Positions 36,541-45,639 of a stretch of 64,000 nt of DNA are shown here, in pieces (the first letter of the stretch is position 1; each line of letters begins with the position of its first letter). The DNA is taken from NCBI GenBank assembly GCA_000993615.1, contig LBWM01000010.1, positions 23,647 through 87,646 on the forward strand, given 5' to 3'. The stretch comes from Candidatus Peregrinibacteria bacterium GW2011_GWF2_39_17 (lineage in GTDB: Bacteria > Patescibacteriota > Gracilibacteria > UBA1369 > UBA12473). Made by a program: the position numbers and the translations under genes. The notes beneath the pieces are model-generated. The model did not search any database. It had not been told where the DNA came from and worked only from the letters and a program-made list of their open reading frames with translations.

Positions 36541-36921
36541 TTAACGCAGGCGCTTAAAGACCCAATGCTCAAACCAATTGGTTATACCAAAAACAAGTGC
36601 AGCAAGAACAAAGGTTACTGCACCTTCAATATGAAAGTCAAGACCGGAAAAATCCAAAAGGTGCAATAAAGAAGTAGCCATCCACAAAATAAGTGCATTA
36701 ATAATAATCAAAAATAACCCCCCACTGACTAAGATAAGGGGTAAAGAAAAAAATCTAATCAAAGGACGTACAAACGTATTTAAAACTCCTATCAAAACTC
36801 CAGTAACCACAAAAGCCAGCCAACCCCCACTATAAGTCACCTTATCCAGAAGCTCCACCGTGACATACAAAGCTCCCATATTAAAGGCAATACCGAAAGC
36901 GACTTTTTTAAAGAAGTGCAT
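36541..36921 (-). CDS. Phage-holin-4-superfamily-like small membrane protein
   Basis: 126 aa with four hydrophobic segments (about 4-24, 33-50, 58-86, 98-118). It includes VLIGVLNTFVRPLIRFFSLPLILVSGG, the hallmark of the widespread YvlD/phage-holin family 4 membrane proteins. Function is not established for this family, and the holin name does not imply phage. It precedes secG in the same direction. Confidence 0.85.
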   Translation of the reverse strand: MHFFKKVAFGIAFNMGALYVTVELLDKVTYSGGWLAFVVTGVLIGVLNTFVRPLIRFFSLPLILVSGGLFLIIINALILWMATSLLHLLDFSGLDFHIEGAVTFVLAALVFGITNWFEHWVFKRLR

Positions 36922-37006
36922 GGAGATAGTTTAAGGGAAAATGAAGTGAATAGAAAAAGGAAATGCTTGACAATCGTAAAAAATAAATTATAAAGAATTA
37001 CTCTTC

Positions 37007-37034
37007 TGGGCAAGCGCAATCATTTTGATGCCCA
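37007..37034. repeat. Stem-loop in the ileS / small membrane protein spacer
   Basis: TGGGCA (37007-37012) is complementary to TGCCCA (37029-37034) around 16 nt. It lies in the 160-nt spacer after the ileS stop. A TTGACA-16-TATAAA pair faces the plus strand just upstream (36967-36994), and a minus-strand TATAAT overlaps it, so the spacer probably carries the promoter of the secG run. No U-run follows the stem in either direction, so a terminator role is doubtful. Confidence 0.35.
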
Positions 37035-37081
37035 AAAAAGGATTCCTGACATACTCAAAATAAGCATTTTGAACTAGAAGC

Positions 37082-40000
37082 CTAAAATGATCGCCATAAG
37101 CTCAATCTAATGTTTTCTCCTTCCAACTCGATGGTTTTTTCGAAATTAACTTTAGCCAATTTCGTGGTTTGCAGCTTACTGGCCAAAATTTCAGTCATAA
37201 TATAATCTTCGAAATCCGCTACAGCTTCACCTACCTTACCCTCTGCTTCAATTGAAACCAAAATACGATCATCAACCTTATAATTCGCCTCTTTGCGCAT
37301 ATCCTGAATAAAACGAACCAAATCCCGCGCAATTCCTTCCTTTTTAAGCAACGAAGTAAGTGTTGTATCCAATGCCACCACCACGCCGTGATCGCTTTCC
37401 ACATCAAGCCCTTCCTGACTTTCATACCCCACGTTAAATTCCTCAGGAGTAAGTTCAAATTGAGCAATTTTAATTCCTCCATTCTCCAGTAACTCAAAAT
37501 TGCCAACCTTGGCTTCCTGAATAATAAATTGAACATCCCTACCAAATTTAGGGCCTAAAATTTTAGCATTAGGACGCACGATCATCTTGGCAATCGAACT
37601 GGGGTCATCGGAAATCTCAACCTTTTTAACATTCAATTCTTCCTTTAAAACTTCAATCTGATCATCAGTTAAAAATTTCCTTTTTTCATCAGGTAAACCA
37701 ATCTGGATCTTCTGTAAAGGCTGACGATTTTTAATTTTTACCCTTGCTCGAGCGGCATTACCAAGCCGAGCAATCAACATCACTAATTCCATTTCCTGAT
37801 TAAGATTCTGATCAATAAATTTAAGGTCATATTCAGGCCAATCCGTTAAATGCACTGATTCTTCCTTAGTTAAATTCCGATACATTGACTCGCTAATTAA
37901 AGGCATAACCGGCGCCATCACCTGGCAAAGAGTAGTTAAAACAGTATAAAGCGTTTGATAACCCTCTTCCTTATCAACATCGTTTTCGTTTTTCCAAAAA
38001 CGTCGTCGCGAACGACGAATATACCAGTTGGTAAGCTGCTCAATGAAATGATAAATAGGACGAATAGCTTGTAAATTGTACTGATCCATCTGCTCCGTAG
38101 TTTCCTTAATTAAAGTGTGTAATTCAGAAAAAATCCATTGATCAAGTTTATTGGCTAATTTTTGGTGATTTTGCCGATACGTTTTACTTAGCTGCCATTG
38201 ATCGATATTGGCGTAAGTTACAAAAAAACTATATGCATTCCAAATCGGCAAAATCACATTTTTAACCACATTTTCCACACCTTTTTCCGAAAAACAAAGC
38301 GGCTCAGCTTTTACGGCCGGCGAATTCATGAGATAAAATCGTAAAGCATCAGCTCCGTATTTATTCAAAACAATCCCAGGTTCAGGATAATTTTTAAGAC
38401 TTTTACTCATTTTCTTACCATCTTCCGCCAAAATAAGTCCATTAACGATTACATTTTTAAAAGGAGCCTTTCCAAAAAGAGCCACCCCCAACACCACCAG
38501 AGTATAAAACCACCCTCGAGTCTGATCTAAACCCTCTGCAATATATTCAGCCGGAAAATTACGCTCAAATTGTTCCTTATTTTCAAACGGATAATGAGAT
38601 TGAGCATAAGGCATTGACCCGGCTTCAAACCAACAATCAAAAACATCCGGGATACGTCGATAAATCTTTCCATCCTTTTTAAAAGTTATGCCATCAATTT
38701 TATGTTTGTGAATATCTATAATTTTTTCTCCACTCAATTTTGCTAATTCTTCAATGCTCCCCATACAATAAAAATCACCATCATCGGAAATCCAAATTGG
38801 CAAAGGTGTCCCCCAAAATCGATTACGCGACACACACCAATCCCTGGCATTCTCTAACCAATCCCCAAAGCGCCCCGATCCCACATGCTCTGGCACCCAA
38901 TGAATTTTATTATTCTCCTTAATCATTTGGTCCTTAATTTTCTCAACCCGAACGAACCAACTAGTTGTAGTGTAATTTAATAAAGGGGTATCACAACGCC
39001 AACAATGAGGATAGGAATGTTTATATTTCTCAATATTCCAAACCAAATTTTTATTCCGCATATCCTCAATAAATTTATACTGAGCATCTTTTACATACAT
39101 CCCCTCATAAGTTTTAACTAAATTATTAAATACTCCATTCATATCAACATCCATCACAATCGGTAAACCATTTTTATTAGCAGCATCCATATCAATTTCG
39201 CCATACGAACCATTGATAGTTACAATTCCAGTCCCCGCTGTAAGTTCAACATAATCACCACCAAAAACATGATAAACATTCTTGTTTTCCTTAACTTCGG
39301 GTAAATCCAAAAAATCATCAGTTAAAGGTTCATATTCGATACCTACTAATTTTTCCCCCCTAAATTCATCAACAATTTCATAATCAGGATATTCCTTAAG
39401 AACAAAATCAATTCGATCCTTAACAAAAATTACATAATCCTTATCAATTTTAACTTTTACATAAATAAATCCGGGATGAACTGAAAGTCCCATTGTACTA
39501 ATCGAACTCCAAGGCGTAGTTGTCCAGGCAAGAAGATAAGTATTTTTCTCGTTTTTAACCTTAAATTTCCACATAACCGAAGGATCGGAAACGTCCTTAT
39601 ACCCTAATGTCACCTCAAAATTCGAAAGTGGCGTCACGCACCTGGGACAAACATGCATAGCTTTATGCCCCCTATAAACCAAATCCTTTTCCCAAAGCTG
39701 CTTAAAAACCCACCAGGTCGATTCCATAAAACTGGGATCCATTGTTTTGTAATGATTCTCCATATCCACCCAGCGCGCAGTGCGTTCCACTGTTTTTTTC
39801 CATTCCTCAGTATACCGTAAAACCACATCACGACATTTTTCGCAAAATTCAGCAACTCCATACTTTTCCTCAATATCCTTACGCCCAGAAAGACCTAATT
39901 CCTTTTCGACTTCATATTCTATTGGCAGCCCGTGGCAATCCCAACCCCAACGTCTTTCGACCCTTTTGCCACGCATAGTCCAGTAACGGGGTACTACATC

Positions 40001-40195
40001 TTTCATAGTACCAGCCAAAAGATGGCCATAATGAGGTAATCCAGTGGCAAAAGGAGGGCCATCGTAAAAAATATATTCGTTATCCTTTGACCGATTCGTA
40101 ACGGATTTTTCAAAAATTTTATTAACTCTCCAGTATTTAATAATTTCTTCCTCCAATTTAGAAAATGATTGTTTCGGATCAACGGCATCAAACAT
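37082..40195 (-). CDS. ileS: Isoleucyl-tRNA synthetase (eukaryote-like IleS2 type)
   Basis: Charges tRNA-Ile with editing of valine. The chosen ATG (40195-40193, MFDAVDPKQSFSKLEEEIIKYW) gives 1037 aa. The longer frame from 40282 adds 29 residues of non-family hydrophobic sequence. HIGH-equivalent HYGHLLAG; catalytic WGWDCHGLPIEYEVEKELG; Cys pairs CPRC and CWRC; KMSKS intact (GKKMSKSLKN). Length, the ELGLSGRKDIEEKYGVAEFCEKCR stretch and the absence of a C-terminal zinc finger fit the IleS2 type. Downstream of dcd in the pur-dcd run. Confidence 0.95.
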   Translation of the reverse strand: MFDAVDPKQSFSKLEEEIIKYWRVNKIFEKSVTNRSKDNEYIFYDGPPFATGLPHYGHLLAGTMKDVVPRYWTMRGKRVERRWGWDCHGLPIEYEVEKELGLSGRKDIEEKYGVAEFCEKCRDVVLRYTEEWKKTVERTARWVDMENHYKTMDPSFMESTWWVFKQLWEKDLVYRGHKAMHVCPRCVTPLSNFEVTLGYKDVSDPSVMWKFKVKNEKNTYLLAWTTTPWSSISTMGLSVHPGFIYVKVKIDKDYVIFVKDRIDFVLKEYPDYEIVDEFRGEKLVGIEYEPLTDDFLDLPEVKENKNVYHVFGGDYVELTAGTGIVTINGSYGEIDMDAANKNGLPIVMDVDMNGVFNNLVKTYEGMYVKDAQYKFIEDMRNKNLVWNIEKYKHSYPHCWRCDTPLLNYTTTSWFVRVEKIKDQMIKENNKIHWVPEHVGSGRFGDWLENARDWCVSRNRFWGTPLPIWISDDGDFYCMGSIEELAKLSGEKIIDIHKHKIDGITFKKDGKIYRRIPDVFDCWFEAGSMPYAQSHYPFENKEQFERNFPAEYIAEGLDQTRGWFYTLVVLGVALFGKAPFKNVIVNGLILAEDGKKMSKSLKNYPEPGIVLNKYGADALRFYLMNSPAVKAEPLCFSEKGVENVVKNVILPIWNAYSFFVTYANIDQWQLSKTYRQNHQKLANKLDQWIFSELHTLIKETTEQMDQYNLQAIRPIYHFIEQLTNWYIRRSRRRFWKNENDVDKEEGYQTLYTVLTTLCQVMAPVMPLISESMYRNLTKEESVHLTDWPEYDLKFIDQNLNQEMELVMLIARLGNAARARVKIKNRQPLQKIQIGLPDEKRKFLTDDQIEVLKEELNVKKVEISDDPSSIAKMIVRPNAKILGPKFGRDVQFIIQEAKVGNFELLENGGIKIAQFELTPEEFNVGYESQEGLDVESDHGVVVALDTTLTSLLKKEGIARDLVRFIQDMRKEANYKVDDRILVSIEAEGKVGEAVADFEDYIMTEILASKLQTTKLAKVNFEKTIELEGENIRLSLWRSF

Positions 40196-40300
40196 AATTT
40201 TAAAGTTGAAATTTATAAAAAATAAACACAAGTAATATAGCGGCAATCGAGAATATTGCCAACAGTGAGTCAAATGGACCAAGTATGAATTTCGAAAATT

Positions 40301-40891
40301 TTATTTTCCCCTAAATTCCGGATCCATTGTAATTCGACTCTCCTCTGGCAAACGCTGCCCCTGATATTTAGAATGGGCCTTTTTATAATAAGGAACTTCG
40401 GCCGCAGAACTCATGGTTTCAAAAGCCAATTGGCATACGCGCATTTCCGGGTAAAGAGCGATGGGCATACGATTAATATTTGTAATCTCAAGCGTTATAG
40501 TACCCTCAAACCCAGGATCAACATATCCAGCCGTGGAATGAACAATAATTCCCAAGCGACCGAGAGAACTTCTCCCCTCAACTCGTGCCACCAAATCATC
40601 CGGCAATTTTATCGTTTCCAAAGTAACTCCCAAAACAAATTCCTGTGGCTGTACAATAAAAGACTGCCCCTTGTCTGCCAACTCAATCAATTTAGTGCAA
40701 TTTTGAAGACTAGCCGGGTCAAAAGGGTCCAAAACTGCCTGCTTTGCATGATCGTAAACCTTAAAAAAATATCCCAACCGCAAATCCATGCTAGAAGCAT
40801 GGATATTAACAAAATGATCATTCATTGGAGAAACTATGCCAATCTCCCCTAAAGAAAGCTTAATTTTAATATCTCGATCAGAAAGAATCAT
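40301..40891 (-). CDS. dcd: dCTP deaminase
   Basis: Deaminates dCTP toward dUTP/dUMP for thymidylate synthesis. 196 aa. The signature RSSLGRLGIIVHSTAGYVDPGFEGTITLEI contains the conserved Ser-Arg and the catalytic Glu; the C-terminal YKKAHSKYQGQ tail closes the active site. Whether it is monofunctional or also hydrolyses dUTP is not evident. It lies between purB (28 nt) and ileS in a minus-strand run. Confidence 0.94.
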   Translation of the reverse strand: MILSDRDIKIKLSLGEIGIVSPMNDHFVNIHASSMDLRLGYFFKVYDHAKQAVLDPFDPASLQNCTKLIELADKGQSFIVQPQEFVLGVTLETIKLPDDLVARVEGRSSLGRLGIIVHSTAGYVDPGFEGTITLEITNINRMPIALYPEMRVCQLAFETMSSAAEVPYYKKAHSKYQGQRLPEESRITMDPEFRGK

Positions 40892-40919
40892 TTCTATAAA
40901 TTTAAAAAAATCTCAAAAA

Positions 40920-42299
40920 TTAATTAGTTTTTCCGCCAGCTAAAGCCTGACTTACTAATTCCTCAGCCAAACCGACATATTTACCCGGAGTTAGTGCCGC
41001 CAATCTATTTCGTTCCGATTCTGGAATCTCAAGAGTCTGCACAAATTTACGATAATCCTCGGCAGTTAAACCCTTCCCTCTTGTTAATTCCTTTAATTTT
41101 TCATAGGGCTTTTCAATTTTATAACGCCTCATCACGGTTTGCAAAGCTTCAGCCAAAACTTCCCAATGATTATCTAAATCCTTAGCCAAAAACTCCTCAT
41201 CTATCTTAACCTTTGAAAGCCCTTTCAAAGCCCCCTGATAACCCAAAAGACAATATCCTAGAGCAGAACCGATATTACGCAAAACCGTACTATCCGATAA
41301 ATCGCGTTGCATCCTAGAAATAGGCAATTTTAAAGCGAAATGCCCAAGAAAAGCATTAGCTAGCCCTAAATTCCCTTCACTATTTTCAAAATCAATTGGA
41401 TTTACCTTGTGGGGCATTGTTGAAGATCCAACTTCTCCTTCCTTTAATTTTTGAGCAAAATAATTTTTCCCAACATACATCCACATATCACGATCAAAAT
41501 CAATTAAAATTGTATTTAAACGCATTAAATTATGACTAAGCTCTGCCAAATAATCATGTGGCTCAATTTGGGTAGTATACATCATCGGAACAAGTCCTAA
41601 ATTCTTAATGAATCGATTTGAAAAACCAGGCCAATCAATTTCCGGATAAGCAATGTGGTGCGCATTCCAGTTTCCAACCGCTCCATTCATTTTCCCCAAA
41701 ATTTGCTGCGCTTCTAATTGTTCAATTTGTCTTTTAAGGCGCATTAACACATTAACAACTTCCTTACCAACAGTCGTTGGGCTTGCTGGCTGCCCATGGG
41801 TATGCGCGAGCATCGCTATATTTCTACCTTGCTCCGCAAGTTCCATAATGGCTTTTAAAACATTTTTTATAGCCGGCAAAATCACCATTCCCATCGCGCT
41901 TTTTAACATTATTCCATAGGATAAATTCGTAATATCCTCTGAAGTGCAGCCAAAATGCACAAATTCACGCAAATCAGCAGTCGAATGATTCTCCATACTT
42001 TGCTTTAAAAAGTATTCAATGGATTTCACATCATGGTTAGTAACTTTTTCAATGTCTTTTACTCCTTGCATGGCCAAAAGAGGCCGATCATACAAAGCCT
42101 TTAACCAGCTAATTTCCTCTTTTGAAAGCATTCTCGTCCCTGGTAATTTAATTTCCTTACAAAGATAAATTAGCCATTCAACTTCCACCAAAATACGATG
42201 CCGAATTAAGGCACCTTCGGAAAAATAATCCTGTAAAGCACTAGTTTTATCCGCATACCGCCCATCAAGAGGAGAAAGAGCAACTAATGGCGTAGACAT
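40920..42299 (-). CDS. purB: Adenylosuccinate lyase
   Basis: Cleaves SAICAR and adenylosuccinate, releasing fumarate. 459 aa, similar to the E. coli-type enzyme. Signature GSSTMPHKVNPIDFENSEGN holds the mobile catalytic Ser loop; HTHGQPASPTTVGKE holds the catalytic His; the N-terminal SPLDGRYADKTSAL is typical. It follows purC by 20 nt, and these two give consecutive steps in purine synthesis. The rest of the upper pathway is outside the window. Confidence 0.96.
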   Translation of the reverse strand: MSTPLVALSPLDGRYADKTSALQDYFSEGALIRHRILVEVEWLIYLCKEIKLPGTRMLSKEEISWLKALYDRPLLAMQGVKDIEKVTNHDVKSIEYFLKQSMENHSTADLREFVHFGCTSEDITNLSYGIMLKSAMGMVILPAIKNVLKAIMELAEQGRNIAMLAHTHGQPASPTTVGKEVVNVLMRLKRQIEQLEAQQILGKMNGAVGNWNAHHIAYPEIDWPGFSNRFIKNLGLVPMMYTTQIEPHDYLAELSHNLMRLNTILIDFDRDMWMYVGKNYFAQKLKEGEVGSSTMPHKVNPIDFENSEGNLGLANAFLGHFALKLPISRMQRDLSDSTVLRNIGSALGYCLLGYQGALKGLSKVKIDEEFLAKDLDNHWEVLAEALQTVMRRYKIEKPYEKLKELTRGKGLTAEDYRKFVQTLEIPESERNRLAALTPGKYVGLAEELVSQALAGGKTN

Positions 42300-42319
42300 A
42301 AGACTTTAATATTTAAAAT

Positions 42320-43294
42320 TTAATATTTAAAATAAGAGGATAAATTGGTCCTAATGCGACTTTCAATATCCTGACAAGGTTCAGCCTGAAAGACTTGCCC
42401 CGTAATTTTTTCATAAGCATCAATATAGCGCTTAGCAGTCTCCGCCCTTATTTCATCTGGAATCACTGGAACATCACCATCCCCTTTATATCCATGATCC
42501 GAAAGCCATAACCGCAAAAATTCCTTATTAAGATTATCCTGAGCATCTCCGGCTTCAAAACGCGACTGATAAGTATCCGAAAGCCAAAACCGAGACGAAT
42601 CAGGTGTATGGATCTCATCAATAATGACAATATCCCCATTCTCGTCCTTTCCAAACTCATACTTAGTGTCAACTAAAATAATACCCTGTTTGGCAGCAAT
42701 TTCCTGTCCCCGTTTAAACAAACGCAACGAGACATCCGCCAAATAATCCCATTCCTTCTTGGTTATAATTCCTCGTTCAAGAAGAAGCTCAGGGGTAACA
42801 GATTCATCGTGATCACCTTTTTCTGCCTTGGTAGAAGGAGTTAAAATTGAATGATCTAATTTTTGATCCCTTTTCATCCCATCCGGCAAATCATTTCCAC
42901 AAAAATTACGCACCCCCTGTTGATAATGATGCCAAATTGAAGTGCTTGTTGTGCCAGTCATATAATCACGAACTACCATTTCCACAGCTAAAGGATGGCA
43001 TTGTTTAGCAACCACAATATTTGGATCCGGAAAATCTAAAACATGGTTAGGGCAAATATCCTTAGTTTGCGTAAACCAAAATTCTGCCATCTGATTTAAA
43101 ACTTGCCCCTTAAAAGGAATGGTACAAATAATACGATCAAAAGCGGATAATCGATCGCTAGCAATCAAAATACGCTGTTTCCCCTTAGTGTAATTATCGC
43201 GCACCTTGCCGTGATACTTTTCTCCTAAGCCGGCAAAATCAGTTCCCTTTAAACAATAAGGGAGTTGAGCTATGATTTGATCATCAGTAAGCAT
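42320..43294 (-). CDS. purC: SAICAR synthetase (long type)
   Basis: ATP-dependent joining of CAIR and aspartate. 324 aa, longer than the E. coli enzyme (about 237) and like the yeast-type form. Motifs: YHGKVRDNY, ILIASDRLSAFDRII, VVRDYMTGTTSTSIW, LDHSILTPSTKAEKGDHDE, and the ATP site VDTKYEFGKDENGDIVIIDEIHTPDSSRFW. First gene of the purC-purB-dcd-ileS run. It diverges from purA across 130 bp that presumably holds both promoters. Confidence 0.96.
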   Translation of the reverse strand: MLTDDQIIAQLPYCLKGTDFAGLGEKYHGKVRDNYTKGKQRILIASDRLSAFDRIICTIPFKGQVLNQMAEFWFTQTKDICPNHVLDFPDPNIVVAKQCHPLAVEMVVRDYMTGTTSTSIWHHYQQGVRNFCGNDLPDGMKRDQKLDHSILTPSTKAEKGDHDESVTPELLLERGIITKKEWDYLADVSLRLFKRGQEIAAKQGIILVDTKYEFGKDENGDIVIIDEIHTPDSSRFWLSDTYQSRFEAGDAQDNLNKEFLRLWLSDHGYKGDGDVPVIPDEIRAETAKRYIDAYEKITGQVFQAEPCQDIESRIRTNLSSYFKY

Positions 43295-43424
43295 AACAAA
43301 AAGTTAAATTTTAATAATTTCATTTTATCGCAATCATCCTAAGGCTTAAAGCTAATTTTACATTTTCCCTCGCCTTAAAAAACAAGATATCGTAATATCA
43401 ATTTAGTAATAGCTCACGAAAACT

Positions 43425-44720
43425 ATGCGTAGTAATAATCTTACCCTTATCCTTGGCGCCCAATGGGGAGACGAAGGCAAAGGGAAATTGGTAGATATTT
43501 TAACCCCAAAATTCGATATTGTTGCCCGAGCAACAGGTGGCGCCAATGCTGGACATACAGTTTATGCCACAGTCAACAATGTCCCGAAAAAATTTATTTT
43601 CCATCTGTTGCCGAGTGGACTTACCCATCCTGATATTGTTGGAGTTATTGGAAATGGATGCGTTCTGCATCTACCAACCCTATACGAAGAACTAGAAAAT
43701 CTAAATTTAGAAGGAATTTCAATTAATAATCGCCTCAAAATTTCTGATCGCGTCGCCCTTTTATTTGAATATCACAAACTTATAGATTCACATCAAGAAA
43801 ATTCAAAAGGGGAAAACCAAGTAGGTACAACCCGTCGAGGTATCGGTCCTTGCTATGCGGACAAAATTAATCGCCGCGGCTTAAGACTCTGCGACTTAAC
43901 TAACTGGGATAACTTTATCTCAAGATATCAAGCGAATTTAGAATGGCACCAAAGCGTTTACCGTTTTGAATATGATTCAACTACAGAACTAAATTTTATT
44001 CGATCAAAAAGAGATCAACTTTTAGAAAAAATGACTGACACCGCTACTTACCTTTACGAAGCCTTATCTGCTGGCCAAAAAGTACTACTAGAAGGTGCTA
44101 ACGCCGCCCTATTAGATATTGATCATGGAACCTATCCGTACGTTACATCCTCCAATCCAACCATTGGCGGTGTATTTACTGGCACTGGCATCAGCCCACA
44201 ACATTTAGGTGAAATTATCGGCGTTGTAAAGTCCTACATGACTAGAGTCGGAGCTGGCCCCTTCCCCACGGAATTAGAAAATGAAACCGGAGAACAAATC
44301 AGGAAAATCGGTGGTGAATATGGCTCAACAACCGGCAGACCCAGGCGTTGCGGTTGGTTTGATGCTCCCCTCACACGCTATTCCATCATGCTAAACGGAT
44401 TTACCTCACTAAATCTTACCAAGTTGGATATTTTAGATAACCTCGAGGAGATTAAAATTGCGACTGCTTATTATCTAAATAACCAAAAACTCGAAAGATT
44501 CCCGGCCAACCTAGAAGATTTAGCTGCGGTAAAAGTGGAATACGAAACTCTACCCGGTTGGAAAACTTCACTGCAAGATATTTCATCCTGGGAACAATTA
44601 CCCCCAAATGCGCAAAAATATATTTTAAGATTAGAAAAACTACTCAATTGCCCAATTAAATATATCGGCGTGGGACAAAAAAGAGAACAAATCATTGTAC
44701 GAACTAATCAACTATCATAA
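43425..44720 (+). CDS. purA: Adenylosuccinate synthetase
   Basis: GTP-dependent first step from IMP to AMP. 431 aa. GAQWGDEGKGK P-loop; Asp and His of GANAGHTV; RRGIGPCYADKINRRGLR; TSSNPTIGGVFTGTG; TTGRPRRCGWFDAPL. The product is the substrate for the divergently encoded purB, linking the two sides of the intergenic region. Confidence 0.97.
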   Translation: MRSNNLTLILGAQWGDEGKGKLVDILTPKFDIVARATGGANAGHTVYATVNNVPKKFIFHLLPSGLTHPDIVGVIGNGCVLHLPTLYEELENLNLEGISINNRLKISDRVALLFEYHKLIDSHQENSKGENQVGTTRRGIGPCYADKINRRGLRLCDLTNWDNFISRYQANLEWHQSVYRFEYDSTTELNFIRSKRDQLLEKMTDTATYLYEALSAGQKVLLEGANAALLDIDHGTYPYVTSSNPTIGGVFTGTGISPQHLGEIIGVVKSYMTRVGAGPFPTELENETGEQIRKIGGEYGSTTGRPRRCGWFDAPLTRYSIMLNGFTSLNLTKLDILDNLEEIKIATAYYLNNQKLERFPANLEDLAAVKVEYETLPGWKTSLQDISSWEQLPPNAQKYILRLEKLLNCPIKYIGVGQKREQIIVRTNQLS

Positions 44721-44848
44721 CTCATTACTAGCCTTTATTACGACTAAAAAGCAGAAACATACTCCTTCCCCTAAATTTCCGATTAACTTAGGCCAAAAAA
44801 ATAATTAGGCTTCGGGATTTATACGAAATTATAAAAGAATAGTGTATA

Positions 44849-45607
44849 TCAAATTTTAATTAACCGCTCCTCATTTGCCTCATAAGCCTTACGCAAAATT
44901 CCTTCTTGCTCCAACATATATTCTAAACTATCCTTTTCAATCGCCCGCTCGTTAGCTTTTTGGGCCTTTTTTAATAATTTATGTACCTCATTTAAACCAT
45001 AATGACTATAAGCCATTAACTCTTTGCAACCATTAATTACCTGTTCCAATTTACCTTCCGCAAACCACTGCTGCAATTTCTCCAAACTAGCTTGAACAAA
45101 TTTAACCTTTCTACCTAAATCCTGCAAAATCGCTTTTTTTTCAGTAAGGCGAACCAGTTTATTAAGTTTGGTATATTCAGGGAAAACCGCACGTAATTTT
45201 TGATAAAAAAGATAAAGCTTATCATATTGATGTTGTTGCTCGAGTTGAAGCTGTAAGGGGCTACGCAATTTCTGTTCAATAAAATTTATTTTTGATTTAA
45301 TAAGTAAATTCCTAACCTTTCGATTATCCGGATCAACCTCAAGCAACTCCTGACACGCCAAAATTGCATTTTTAAAATCTTCTTGCCCACGAAGTACTTG
45401 AACCGTCTTTATCCCCCTAGAAAGAAAAAGATCACGAGCTTTTAACTCCTGATCATGTAATTTAATTTTTATTTTATTTAATAACTGATGCGATCTCCCA
45501 TCACGGGGATAAGTTTTTCGCAAAAATAAAGTTAATTCAAGGGCTTTTTGATATTCCCCACCTTTCATTAAATTTCTTATTTGAGAGAAAATTTCATTAA
45601 TTTCCAT
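44849..45607 (-). CDS. TPR-like helical-repeat protein, 252 aa
   Basis: Soluble all-helical protein. At least two TPR-like units are visible: GEYQKALELTLFLRKTYPRD (near 17-36) and EDFKNAILACQELLEVDPDN (near 76-95). Long charged helices rich in Lys, Leu and Gln follow. No catalytic motif, signal peptide or membrane segment. TPR units usually mediate protein contacts; the partner is unknown. It lies 32 nt after valS on the same strand and converges with purA. Confidence 0.72.
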   Translation of the reverse strand: MEINEIFSQIRNLMKGGEYQKALELTLFLRKTYPRDGRSHQLLNKIKIKLHDQELKARDLFLSRGIKTVQVLRGQEDFKNAILACQELLEVDPDNRKVRNLLIKSKINFIEQKLRSPLQLQLEQQHQYDKLYLFYQKLRAVFPEYTKLNKLVRLTEKKAILQDLGRKVKFVQASLEKLQQWFAEGKLEQVINGCKELMAYSHYGLNEVHKLLKKAQKANERAIEKDSLEYMLEQEGILRKAYEANEERLIKI

Positions 45608-45639
45608 CTCTAAATTATACCATAAAAATCATTCCACGC

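Noticed and set aside
36541..36921. Phage origin suggested by the holin-family name
   Set aside because: The family is a common bacterial membrane protein; neighbours are secG and ileS and no phage genes are present.
36837..37019. 60-codon minus-strand frame before the small membrane protein
   Set aside because: Overlaps the holin-4-like gene in another frame and the spacer promoter. No coding character.
40196..40282. N-terminal 29-residue extension of IleS
   Set aside because: Hydrophobic sequence unlike the family. MFDAVDPKQSFSKLEEEI is the expected IleS start.
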